Source of the DNA: Candidatus Moraniibacteriota bacterium
GTDB taxonomy: Bacteria; Patescibacteriota; Minisyncoccia; Moranbacterales; UBA1568
Assembly (NCBI GenBank): GCA_013334245.1
Contig: JAAXXZ010000007.1
Coordinates: forward strand, 1-53,134
Direction of reading: 5' to 3'
DNA length: 53,134 nucleotides
Made by a program: the position numbers and the translations under genes. The notes under the pieces were generated by a model. The model had not been told where the DNA came from and made no database searches. It worked only from the letters and a program-made list of their open reading frames with translations. Positions 10,001 to 17,236 of the stretch are shown piece by piece. Each line of letters begins with the position of its first letter. The stretch's first letter is position 1.

Positions 10001-10516
10001 CGGGATGACCTTCGCGCCGAACAGCCGCTTGCCCTTGTTGAACTCCATCGTGAAAAACACCCCGGGGCTGCGGATCAGCTGGGAAACCACGACGCGCTCG
10101 ACGCCGTTGATGATGAATGTGCCCCGCTCGGTCATGATCGGGAAGTCGCCGAGATAGATCTCCTGCTCCTTCACCTCGCCGGTCTTCTTAAGGACCAACG
10201 TCGCCTTGGCGCGCAGCGGCGCCTCGTAGGAAATGTTCTTACCCTTCGCGGTCTCAGGATCGTACTTCGGCTCATCGAGGTAGTAATCGGTCAGCGAGAG
10301 CTCGATATCCTTGCCCGTAAAATCGGCGATCGGATTCACCTCGTCAAAAAGTTCCTTTATACCCTTCTCCCAGAACCATTCGTATGAGTCGGTCTGGATC
10401 TCGATCAGGTTCGGCAGCGATACGAGCACCTGATCGCGGAAGAACTTCCGCTTCGATAGCGACGAGTGGGAACTGACGTGTTCCTTAACCCGGAGCGCGG
10501 ACTTCGTCTGAGACAT
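7085..10516 (-). CDS. rpoB: DNA-directed RNA polymerase subunit beta
   Basis: 1143 residues, a compact beta subunit. Recognisable regions: the rifampicin pocket ([20 protein letters not shown] and [13 protein letters not shown]), [27 protein letters not shown], the GHKFAGRHG-equivalent [16 protein letters not shown], and the C-terminal [22 protein letters not shown] that contacts beta'. It is the first gene of a two-gene rpoBC operon; the ribosomal protein genes that precede rpoB in many bacteria are not here. The leader of about 230 nt from the TTGACA promoter is unusually long for this window and carries a heptad array. The start codon ATG at 10516 has only a weak ribosome-binding site. Confidence 0.99.
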   Translation of the reverse strand: [1143 protein letters not shown]

Positions 10517-10754
10517 ACGAAAATTGCCATCGTCACTTCTTGCTGTTTCGGCGGGGCCGTCGATAAAACAAGCGGTAACTGATGGTTGCGGTTATTTATG
10601 AAATTGTGCCACCCGTACGGACGAGAAACATTCTCTTCGAGAAAAAAGAGAAACGTAACAAGGAAACCCGCACTTCTGCGCGTTTTTCCTTTGACTTCCG
10701 ACTGCTGACCGACTGAAGAGTCCTCTAGAGCGGACTTTCTTACCAAGTAGCCCC
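10517..10754 (-). other. Long rpoB leader, no gene seen
   Basis: About 230 nt of untranslated leader. It contains a 4-unit heptad array (10691-10718), an imperfect AT-rich hairpin around 10625-10650 (TTCTCTTTTTTCTCGAAGAGAA region), and no convincing reading frame. A regulatory role is possible but no known leader motif is recognised. Confidence 0.5.
10691..10718. repeat. Heptad array in rpoB leader
   Basis: Four 7-bp units, TTGACTT CCGACTG CTGACCG ACTGAAG, with a GACT/GACC core at fixed spacing. Same 7-bp period as the other arrays of this window but a different unit. Confidence 0.55.
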
Positions 10755-10783
10755 ATCGTAACAGGAGAGGAAAAATGTGTCAA
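10755..10783 (-). promoter_or_regulatory. rpoBC promoter
   Basis: Minus-strand TTGACA (10778-10783), 17-nt spacer, TACGAT (10755-10760). Predicted start near 10748. Confidence 0.8.
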
Positions 10784-10960
10784 GGTCGCAATAAATCAAG
10801 TCCACGAAGATCAAATCCGTTAAATATATCGTGGCTTAAATAAAACATTTCTAAGAATGAACTCCTGTACGACTTCTCCGGTTTCATTCGGACGCACGAC
10901 TTTTTGCCCCGTTAAGCCTCGCTGCTCGGCTTCGAGGCATGCTTTTCTTCTTCCGCCTCC

Positions 10961-11016
10961 GTTGTAAGTTGTAAGTTGTAAGTTGTTAGTTATCAGTGGT
11001 AAGTTGTCAGTTTTCT
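10961..11016. repeat. Heptad array of GTTGTAA type, 8 units
   Basis: Three perfect GTTGTAA units followed by GTTGTTA, GTTATCA, GTGGTAA, GTTGTCA and GTTTTCT. The array overlaps the last codons of the TsaB-like gene on the minus strand. Confidence 0.9.
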
Positions 11017-11282
11017 TTGACTCCATACTCCCATGCCTTCGCGACGGACTCCGCGATGCGGACCGAGGTGAAGGATTCGGGAATATCGGTCTCTATATCG
11101 AAATGAGTGACGTCGGTCGGAGTAACACCGGACTCCCCGAGAAGGCCATCGATCGCCTCGAAGAGCTGATGCCCCATATCCCGCGCCTCGGGCCACTCGC
11201 GCGACGAAACGGGCTCGCCCCCTTCCAGAAGGGTAAGCCTCGATCCTTCCCTCCCTATTTCCAATCTGAATGCACGTTCCAT
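11007..11282 (-). CDS. Short TsaB-like protein (N-terminal half only)
   Basis: A 91-residue product. The pattern DMGHQLFEAIDGLLGESGVT followed by TDVTHFDIETDIPESFTSVR and IAESVAKAWEYG matches the first half of TsaB (YeaZ), the partner subunit of the tRNA threonylcarbamoyladenosine complex, where the family has GPGSFTGLRIG. Here the GPGS is replaced by IPES, and the whole C-terminal half of the usual ~220 residues is absent: the frame stops inside an array of heptad repeats. It may be a reduced TsaB or a gene cut short. ATG at 11282 is used; a TTG two codons upstream is also open. The family assignment is by motif only and not certain. Confidence 0.5.
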   Translation of the reverse strand: MERAFRLEIGREGSRLTLLEGGEPVSSREWPEARDMGHQLFEAIDGLLGESGVTPTDVTHFDIETDIPESFTSVRIAESVAKAWEYGVKEN

Positions 11283-11288
11283 ATCCAA

Positions 11289-11316
11289 GAGTGTAAAGCG
11301 TAAAGCAAAAAACGTA
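11289..11316. repeat. Heptad array of AAGCGTA type
   Basis: Four units GAGTGTA AAGCGTA AAGCAAA AAACGTA immediately upstream of the TsaB-like gene start. Confidence 0.6.
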
Positions 11317-11387
11317 TAATTTATTCATTTTTTACCACTCTATGGAGTCATACCTAAATAACTTATTTTGTTGTATATCGTTATCAG

Positions 11388-11421
11388 AGGAGTTCGACTC
11401 CCTATAGGGAGTCGAACTCCT
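11388..11421. terminator. Perfect 15-bp palindromic hairpin after the fibre gene
   Basis: The 15-nt arm AGGAGTTCGACTCCC (11388-11402) and its exact complement (11407-11421) close a TATA tetraloop. It lies 35 nt past the stop of the large fibre-like gene and could end its transcript, but no T-run follows on either side, so it may instead be a palindromic repeat element. Confidence 0.5.
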
Positions 11422-11455
11422 GAACGTAACAGCGATTCAGTTAATTTGGTATCAC

Positions 11456-14400
11456 TTACTCCGAGCCGAAATCAAGCGATTCATCCGATACGTCGGAAGC
11501 AAGAGGCGCCTGATTCGATACATCCGCTGTCGCTCCGGATTTTCCAGACCGTTTCCAGACACAGTCTGTTTCGCCGTCTCCACCCGAGACCCATCCAGCA
11601 TCGGCACGGCAGATACAGGTGGTATAGAGCGAGGTAAGAGCAATTGCGGAGTCATGTTCATCGTCGCACTTGTACGGAGCTTCTTCGTTCTTGCGAAGGC
11701 GCATCGTTCCGTTGACATCAAGTTCGGCGCCGGGTTTGGCTGTATCGAAACCGATTCCAAGCCTCCCATCAAGCAGTACGTCCCCACGCTCGTCTTTCAT
11801 GACGACGTCGCCGAGATGGAAAGCGCCGTAGAAATCCATAAGGACAGCATGCTCGTCGCGGAGAAGGACCATGTCCGACTCGAGGGAGGAGAGGCGGGCA
11901 TCTTGCATGGAGAGGGGGACGAGAGCAGCCTCGGCAGAAAGAACGCGGGAATCAAGGGCGGTGATACGGACATCAAGCAGATTATTGCTATCCTCCAGTG
12001 TATCACTGATTATGTGGAGTTGCGCGTCAACGGAGGTCTGAAGTTCTGAAAGGGTCGTAGCTGTCTTTCCAGTCGAAAGTTCGAATTGAGAGGATAGGAA
12101 TTCGATCTCGGCCTGCTGTCCCTGTATTGCAGAGACTGTGTACGGGACGAGGCCGAGATAATTGACAGCAAGCTTGCCATCGGGACCAGTCGAGACGAGG
12201 TTCGGGAAAACATCTTGCACATCCTGAGCAATAAGACCGGTATGAGAGGGGCTGCTTTCCGATTCCTTCTTCCACCGGAAAGAGACGGGGTTAAGGGAAG
12301 TGATGAGAGAGAGGGATGTCGCAGAAGAGATAGCGACAATATCCTTCTTGAGAGCCTGATCAGAAGAACAGATGAGAGCGGTACTCGTCGGGTTTATGGT
12401 GCAGGTGCCGTTCATGTCGGTGAAGCCAGCGACATCGCCGTCAGTCGAGCGAGAGACATGAAGAAGATATGAGGGGCCAGTGGTGCCGATACCCACATTC
12501 CCCCGCAAAGCAGTCGTCACGATAGATGAGTTCCCCAAGACCACCGTATTGCTCCCCAAGCCGATAGCCGAAGCACCGATGACTATCTGGTTTGTCTGCC
12601 CTGCTCCATTGGCACGCGTATCGTAGCCGAGGAAGAGGGAGTTGTTGCCTGTCGTATTGCCTGTCGAACCGTCGGCGAGGAAGCGACCGGCATCCACTCC
12701 CACTGCGGAATTCTGGTAGCCCGTGGTGTTGGCATAGAAAGCATTCACTCCGACTGCGGAGTTGTTGTTGCCCGTGGTGTTGGAACGGAGGGCATCTGCT
12801 CCTATTGCGGTATTAAAGGAGCCGGATGAATTTAAGCGCAGGGCACCCACTCCTATGGCCGAATTTCCATTACCCGTGGTGTTGGAGAGAAGGGCAGACG
12901 TTCCCAGCCCGGCGTTGGAATTACCAATCGTGTTGATGGAGAGAACATTCAGCCCGATACCCGTATTGTATGAAGCTTGATACGTCTGTGTCGCCGTATT
13001 CCCCATGGTGAAGTTCCCCGCATTCTCACCGAGGAAAAGGTTGCCACCGTCTGTCGTAATCCCGTTACCGTTCAGTCCGTAGTTGAAGTTGTGGAGGAAG
13101 CGATTGGAACCCTTGTACAGCACACCGTATTGCGCGGCGTAGGTGGTATTATCCACACGGATATTTCCCGAAGCGATGTCGAGTTTCTGGGCGGGAGAGG
13201 TGGTGCCGATGCCGACGTTGCCAGAGGAAAGTACGGACATCTTTATATTAGAACCGCTATATGCACCAGCACCTCCAGCAGAGATCCGAACAGCTGCATA
13301 ACCGTTTATAAATGTGTTATCACTTGGAGCCACACCGAAAATTGCTTGTGCACCCGTAACGATATTAAACGGATTAGCCGCGTTATAGTTTTGTTCAAAA
13401 TATGTAGCGTAAGTCGTAGGACCTGAAGTTGTCCTCAAAGCGATCCTTGCGCCATTTCCACTCACTGTAAGTTTTTCAGTAGGACTCGTCGTTCCAATAC
13501 CGACGTTGCCTGTGTCTTTAACGGTAAACAAATTCGTATTGATATTATCTGTATCAATATTTATCTTAAACATATCTCTACCTACTGCATCAGAAACAGA
13601 ACCTATCTGTAAAACAGGATAAATAGTTGAAGTGGCAGCTCCATCAATTTTAACCATACCTACAACATCTAATGCTCTAGAAGGACTCCCCGTCCCAATC
13701 CCCACGTTCCCGTTATTGAGCACCGTCAAAGCCGTCGTTCCTCCGTTGTTCCCGACCAACATCTGTATGGCGGGAGAGGTGAGCGTCCCGTTCCCCGAAG
13801 TCCCCTGAAGTTTGAGAATATCCGTCACGCCCGAACCCCCGACGAAGGTGTTCGCCCGGACGGAACCGTTCACATCCAACGCGAATCCGGGAGACGTCGT
13901 CCCGATACCCAACCGATTGCCCGTATCGTCCCAGAAGAGGTTCGCATTGTCCTGTGCCAGGATGCCGGAAGCGCCGACGAAGGCGACGCTTCCCTGCGTG
14001 AGCGGGTTCGAAAGGCCGGTACCGCCGAGGGAGGCGGGCAGGGCCGAAGCGACAGTCCAGGTGCCGGAGGAGAGGATCGGGACACCGGTGTCGGAAGAGG
14101 TGTCTATTCCGGTACCGCCTGAGCGGGGGGAGATCGGGGAGGCGGTCGTGAGGGGTCCGACAAGGTCGAGTCCCCCGTCCTCGGTGAAGGCGGAGCCGGC
14201 ACCGATGTTGAGGATGCGGAAACCCGAGAGGTCGAGGTCGGCGGTCGGGACGAGGACACCCTCGACCGTCCCGGAGAAGGAGGCGTGTTGCGCATAGAGG
14301 GTCTTCCATCGGACATCGGGATCGCCGAGGTCGTACGTTCCCGTGTCCTGCGGAAGGATATCCTCGAAGGACGAGGTATCCTTCACCGAAAGACCGCTCC

Positions 14401-15274
14401 TGATGACGAGGCTCCCGCCTATGGTGCCGCCGGAGGCGGAGAGGCGGGTCTTGATCTCGTCGGAGAGCTGTCCGGAGACATCGAGTCCGGAATCGGCGAT
14501 CGCGTGATCGAGTTCCCCTTTCGTACGACCGAGATCGCTCTTCAGGGAGTCGTTCGTCTCGGTGAGGCTGCCGCGGAGGTTGCCGACGGACTTCGCGACG
14601 GCGGCCTGGAAGGAGAGGTCGGAGGAGGATTCCTTCCCGAGGAGAGGGGCCATGGCGGAAGCGAGGTACTCCGTCATGGGACGGTATGCGTCGGAAAAAG
14701 CGACGAGGGAGAGGATGAACAGGGAGAGGACGGCGAAGAAAGAGGCCTGGAAGAGCTTTTTCCGGAAGGCCGGGAAGGAAGAGATGCGGTCGGTGTCCTT
14801 GTCGCGGAAATACCGGGAGACCGCGTAAAGGAATGCGGCGAAGAGGAGGATGATCATCCCCCAGGAGAGGACGAGGAAGACCGTCTCGACGGAGGCGTTC
14901 CGGAGGAAGGCATCGGAAAGGACGATGAAGACGGGCAGGTAGCTGCCGGGACTGTAGAGGAGGTAGAAGCAGAAGGAGATGCCGAGGACGGCGGCGATGG
15001 TCTGGAGGGTCTCGATCCGGATCCGCTCGCGCACCCCGTCGACGGGGTTCGGGAGATCGGCGGCGATTTTCCGATAGGCACGGTACCGGAGGTATGCCGT
15101 GACGGAGACGGCGAGGATGAGGATGAAGGGCAGGAAGGAGAAGACGAGGTCGATCACGGCCATGAAAAATCCGGCATCGATCCACTTGAGGAAGACGAAG
15201 AGGACGACGGCGAGGACGGCATACGCCGAGACGGTCCGATTCCGGAAGGAGAAGAGGGGTCGGGGATCCGACAT
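11456..15274 (-). CDS. Giant membrane-anchored fibre-like protein with S74 intramolecular chaperone
   Basis: 1272 residues in a modular order. Residues 15-195 hold five or six membrane segments. Residues 215-300 are a coiled stalk. From about 300 to 780 there are repeats around GNVGIGTTSP, as in phage tail fibres and bacterial adhesins. From about 790 to 900 there is a run of TGNNNSAVGVNA-type repeats like the YadA/Hia head. At about 985-1080 is a peptidase S74 chaperone of endosialidase (SSDQALKKDIVAIS, then NPVSFRWKK, HTGLIAQDVQDVFP). This domain normally trimerises a fibre and cuts itself off at the Ser of the SSDQ-type motif. Unusually, about 190 residues follow it: a coiled coil, one more fibre repeat and a Cys-containing tail. 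A segment (13230-13720) is much more AT-rich than the rest, suggesting a swapped module. Likely a cell-surface attachment fibre. Confidence 0.85.
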   Translation of the reverse strand: MSDPRPLFSFRNRTVSAYAVLAVVLFVFLKWIDAGFFMAVIDLVFSFLPFILILAVSVTAYLRYRAYRKIAADLPNPVDGVRERIRIETLQTIAAVLGISFCFYLLYSPGSYLPVFIVLSDAFLRNASVETVFLVLSWGMIILLFAAFLYAVSRYFRDKDTDRISSFPAFRKKLFQASFFAVLSLFILSLVAFSDAYRPMTEYLASAMAPLLGKESSSDLSFQAAVAKSVGNLRGSLTETNDSLKSDLGRTKGELDHAIADSGLDVSGQLSDEIKTRLSASGGTIGGSLVIRSGLSVKDTSSFEDILPQDTGTYDLGDPDVRWKTLYAQHASFSGTVEGVLVPTADLDLSGFRILNIGAGSAFTEDGGLDLVGPLTTASPISPRSGGTGIDTSSDTGVPILSSGTWTVASALPASLGGTGLSNPLTQGSVAFVGASGILAQDNANLFWDDTGNRLGIGTTSPGFALDVNGSVRANTFVGGSGVTDILKLQGTSGNGTLTSPAIQMLVGNNGGTTALTVLNNGNVGIGTGSPSRALDVVGMVKIDGAATSTIYPVLQIGSVSDAVGRDMFKINIDTDNINTNLFTVKDTGNVGIGTTSPTEKLTVSGNGARIALRTTSGPTTYATYFEQNYNAANPFNIVTGAQAIFGVAPSDNTFINGYAAVRISAGGAGAYSGSNIKMSVLSSGNVGIGTTSPAQKLDIASGNIRVDNTTYAAQYGVLYKGSNRFLHNFNYGLNGNGITTDGGNLFLGENAGNFTMGNTATQTYQASYNTGIGLNVLSINTIGNSNAGLGTSALLSNTTGNGNSAIGVGALRLNSSGSFNTAIGADALRSNTTGNNNSAVGVNAFYANTTGYQNSAVGVDAGRFLADGSTGNTTGNNSLFLGYDTRANGAGQTNQIVIGASAIGLGSNTVVLGNSSIVTTALRGNVGIGTTGPSYLLHVSRSTDGDVAGFTDMNGTCTINPTSTALICSSDQALKKDIVAISSATSLSLITSLNPVSFRWKKESESSPSHTGLIAQDVQDVFPNLVSTGPDGKLAVNYLGLVPYTVSAIQGQQAEIEFLSSQFELSTGKTATTLSELQTSVDAQLHIISDTLEDSNNLLDVRITALDSRVLSAEAALVPLSMQDARLSSLESDMVLLRDEHAVLMDFYGAFHLGDVVMKDERGDVLLDGRLGIGFDTAKPGAELDVNGTMRLRKNEEAPYKCDDEHDSAIALTSLYTTCICRADAGWVSGGDGETDCVWKRSGKSGATADVSNQAPLASDVSDESLDFGSE

Positions 15275-15338
15275 ATCGTGAAAACGTGTGTGTTTTTACC
15301 GCATATCGACCGGCTTTTCGGCCGGTTCTCACGAGGGA

Positions 15339-15347
15339 AGTATAGCA
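15339..15347 (-). promoter_or_regulatory. Extended -10 promoter of the fibre gene
   Basis: Minus-strand TGC-TATACT with no clear -35. The 58-nt leader that follows contains a small GC hairpin (ACCGGC/GCCGGT, 15309-15326). Confidence 0.65.
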
Positions 15348-15535
15348 CGGAAAAGGGCGAGGAGGAAGGGGGTTGGCCGCGGAACCCGGCATGGCGAAGG
15401 CCGGCTTCGAATCGATGGGAATCATCCAAAGGCAGAGCCCCGAGACATTGGCGGCTTGCCATACCGGACCCGATACGGAATCCGGTCGCGCGAGGGTGGA
15501 TATATGTGTGGCAAACTTCGGAGCATGCGAGCGCT

Positions 15536-16297
15536 TTACTTGAGTTCTTTCCAATCAAATCCCCACGGGTCAGTCTTCCGTCCAGGCGCGATGTCGGAAT
15601 GACCGAGCACGTACTTTATGGAGTATTTTGATTTCAACGAGGCAATAAGAGACTTCAAGCTCGCATACTGGGACGATGTCGGCGAGTCCGTATCCTTTCC
15701 GATAACTTCGATGCCGATCGAGAACTCGTTCACTCTGGCACGACCGTCGGGCATTTTCGATACGCCCGCATGATATGCCACGTCTCGATCCTCCACCAGC
15801 CGATAAATCATCCCCTTCCGATCGATCAGGTAGTGTGCGGAAACCCCGTACTGCCGATATTCCTCTATGATACCGGAGACGGAGTACGGGTCGCTCCCGA
15901 GAGCATCGTATGACGAATGTACGACGATCGTATCGATATCGCGAGACGACCGGTTCTCATATCCGAACGACACGAGCCTGTCGACGATCGAAAGGCCGGT
16001 CGTTTTTTTCGGTTCCTCGGTGGCGGTATTCTTCGTTTCGCTTTTCCCCGCACTCACTGTCGGCTCCTCGACGGGTTTCGCCTCCGGATTCACGGATTCC
16101 GCTCCTGCCGATGCATCGGCCGACCCGGAAACGGAACTGTCTTTAACGGCAACGTTTTCCTCCGACACGGCAACCGACGCCTCGCGATCGTCATTTCCGA
16201 ACGACAGTTTTTGCCGACTGAAAAAGGCGAACAAACACGATGCTACAAGGATGAGAACAATCGCGACGACGGCGACTTTTTTCGGTATGGATATCAT
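15536..16297 (-). CDS. Membrane-anchored N-acetylmuramoyl-L-alanine amidase (Amidase_2)
   Basis: 253 residues. A single hydrophobic segment (about 8-27) anchors the protein; VASC inside it fits a lipobox, but the hydrophobic run continues past the Cys, so a plain membrane anchor is more likely. Residues 35-105 are a Ser/Glu/Ala/Lys-rich linker. Residues 115-253 form an Amidase_2/AmpD-type zinc hydrolase that cuts between muramic acid and L-alanine in peptidoglycan: zinc His in IDTIVVHSSYD, the second His in AYHAG, and the third zinc/catalytic region GHSDIAPGRKTDPW. The extracellular site suggests wall remodelling or predation-related cell-wall cutting. A TATACT box ends only 7 nt before the ATG, so the mRNA is probably leaderless. 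Confidence 0.9.
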   Translation of the reverse strand: MISIPKKVAVVAIVLILVASCLFAFFSRQKLSFGNDDREASVAVSEENVAVKDSSVSGSADASAGAESVNPEAKPVEEPTVSAGKSETKNTATEEPKKTTGLSIVDRLVSFGYENRSSRDIDTIVVHSSYDALGSDPYSVSGIIEEYRQYGVSAHYLIDRKGMIYRLVEDRDVAYHAGVSKMPDGRARVNEFSIGIEVIGKDTDSPTSSQYASLKSLIASLKSKYSIKYVLGHSDIAPGRKTDPWGFDWKELK

Positions 16298-16303
16298 ATG
16301 CCG

Positions 16304-16312
16304 AGTATATCA
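16304..16312 (-). promoter_or_regulatory. Extended -10 promoter of the amidase gene (leaderless transcript)
   Basis: Minus-strand TGA-TATACT; the last T is at 16304 and the start codon begins at 16297. Transcription would start at or within one base of the ATG. Confidence 0.65.
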
Positions 16313-16319
16313 CGAAGCG

Positions 16320-16345
16320 AAAACCGCCCCGACCAGACGGAGCGG
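16320..16345 (-). terminator. Terminator after the small Lys/Ala-rich membrane protein
   Basis: Minus-strand stem CCGCTCC/GGGGCGG (16324-16345) with an 8-nt loop, followed by TTTT. It is 115 nt past the stop; the gap also holds a longer GC-rich imperfect stem (16397-16432). Confidence 0.6.
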
Positions 16346-16459
16346 CTTCACCCCGTAAAGCCGTGCGGGCACTGCTACGGGGCACGCTTTCGCCAGCCCG
16401 CAACGCTCTATGCAGCTTATGCGGGCGGGACTTTCGACTTGTGCCTTTCGACTCAGTCC

Positions 16460-16741
16460 CTACTTCTTTCCCTTCTTGCCATGCGTGGCGATAAGCGCCG
16501 CGGCCGCACCGAGCGCCGCCGATATGCCGGACGCCATCGCCATCGCCTTCTCGGGGTTCTTTCGGATATAAGCATCCGCCTGCTTCACGGACGCGTCGAC
16601 CGACTTCTTGATCTTCGCCGCTTCTTTCTCGATCGCCTTGCGACCCTTCTCGATCTCCTTTTCGAACTGCTTCTTCACGTCCTCCACCAGGGGAGATGAC
16701 GTCTTCTTGGCAGACTTCTTCGCCGCGGTTTTCTTTGTCAT
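16460..16741 (-). CDS. Small DUF883/ElaB-like tail-anchored protein
   Basis: 93 residues: a Lys/Ala-rich N-terminus (TKKTAAKKSAKKTSS), a long amphipathic helix of Lys and Glu (KKQFEKEIEKGRKAIEKEAA), the YIRKNPEKAMAMASG motif, then one membrane segment with small residues (ISAALGAAAALIATH) and a basic tail. The order, especially a helix followed by xxNPxxA and a glycine/alanine-rich anchor, is that of the DUF883 (ElaB/YqjD) family, which sits on the inner membrane and in enterobacteria binds ribosomes in stationary phase. The role here is not shown. It follows the 17130 gene by 44 nt and may be its operon partner. Confidence 0.7.
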   Translation of the reverse strand: MTKKTAAKKSAKKTSSPLVEDVKKQFEKEIEKGRKAIEKEAAKIKKSVDASVKQADAYIRKNPEKAMAMASGISAALGAAAALIATHGKKGKK

Positions 16742-16785
16742 ACCGTTGTGATTATTATTTACGGTTAACGAAAATACGTTGTGCC

Positions 16786-17130
16786 CTACCGACCCTTGTG
16801 TGCGAACACCGAAACGATGATAGCGGACGCGAACACCAGAACGCCGACGACGATCTCTCCGACTCCCGGCGTCCCGTACAGGAAATCCAACAACCTCGCG
16901 AATCCGCTGAACAGGAACCAGATTCCGAACGCCCCCAAGAGCACCGCGAACGCACGACGGAGCAGCATGCTCGTGACCTCCTCGATTCCCGAGGAAATGC
17001 TCGATACGACGCTCTCGATCAATTTTTTCACGCCACCGAATATCGCCTCGAACACGAACGCCGACCCGAAATCATGCTCGCCGCCCTCACGTTTCGTCTT
17101 GTTCCCTTCCGGGACGATGTCTATTCTCAT
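16786..17130 (-). CDS. Small two-span membrane protein, unknown
   Basis: A 114-residue product beginning MRIDIVPEGNKTKREGG. A hydrophilic first third is followed by an amphipathic segment with a GGVKKLIESVVSSIS pattern, then two membrane spans (AFAVLLGAFGIWFLFSGFA and IVVGVLVFASAIIVSVFA) separated by a short Gly/Pro loop, and a basic end HKGR. I place the start at the Met of MRIDIV because the two Met codons further upstream lie in or before the -10 box. Divergently transcribed from the lamin-tail protein; probably in one unit with the DUF883-like gene. No known family. Confidence 0.7.
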   Translation of the reverse strand: MRIDIVPEGNKTKREGGEHDFGSAFVFEAIFGGVKKLIESVVSSISSGIEEVTSMLLRRAFAVLLGAFGIWFLFSGFARLLDFLYGTPGVGEIVVGVLVFASAIIVSVFAHKGR

Positions 17131-17161
17131 ATGTTTGTATCCGTTCAACCTTACAAAATTC

Positions 17162-17170
17162 ATGATACCA
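17162..17170 (-). promoter_or_regulatory. Extended -10 promoter of the two-span membrane protein
   Basis: Minus-strand TGG-TATCAT, 32 nt before the chosen start. It shares a 40-bp divergent control region with the promoter at 17201-17209. Confidence 0.6.
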
Positions 17171-17200
17171 CGGATTGGCATCCCATTTCAAGAATATTTC

Positions 17201-17209
17201 TGGTATGAT
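17201..17209 (+). promoter_or_regulatory. Extended -10 promoter of the lamin-tail surface protein
   Basis: TGG-TATGAT, with the predicted start near 17216 and a leader of about 21 nt to the ATG at 17237. This rules out the much longer upstream-open reading frame from 16781. Confidence 0.65.
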
Positions 17210-17236
17210 GGCAAAAAAAGAATCCGAACTGACACT

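Noticed and set aside
13713-15554. 613-codon Arg/Pro-rich frame overlapping the fibre gene on the same strand, and the 448-codon frame on the other strand
   Set aside because: Low-complexity shadow frames; the fibre frame has clear domains over the same DNA.
16781-17236. Upstream extension of the lamin-tail protein by 152 codons
   Set aside because: No homology-like content, overlaps the opposite gene, and the promoter and signal peptide place the start at 17237.
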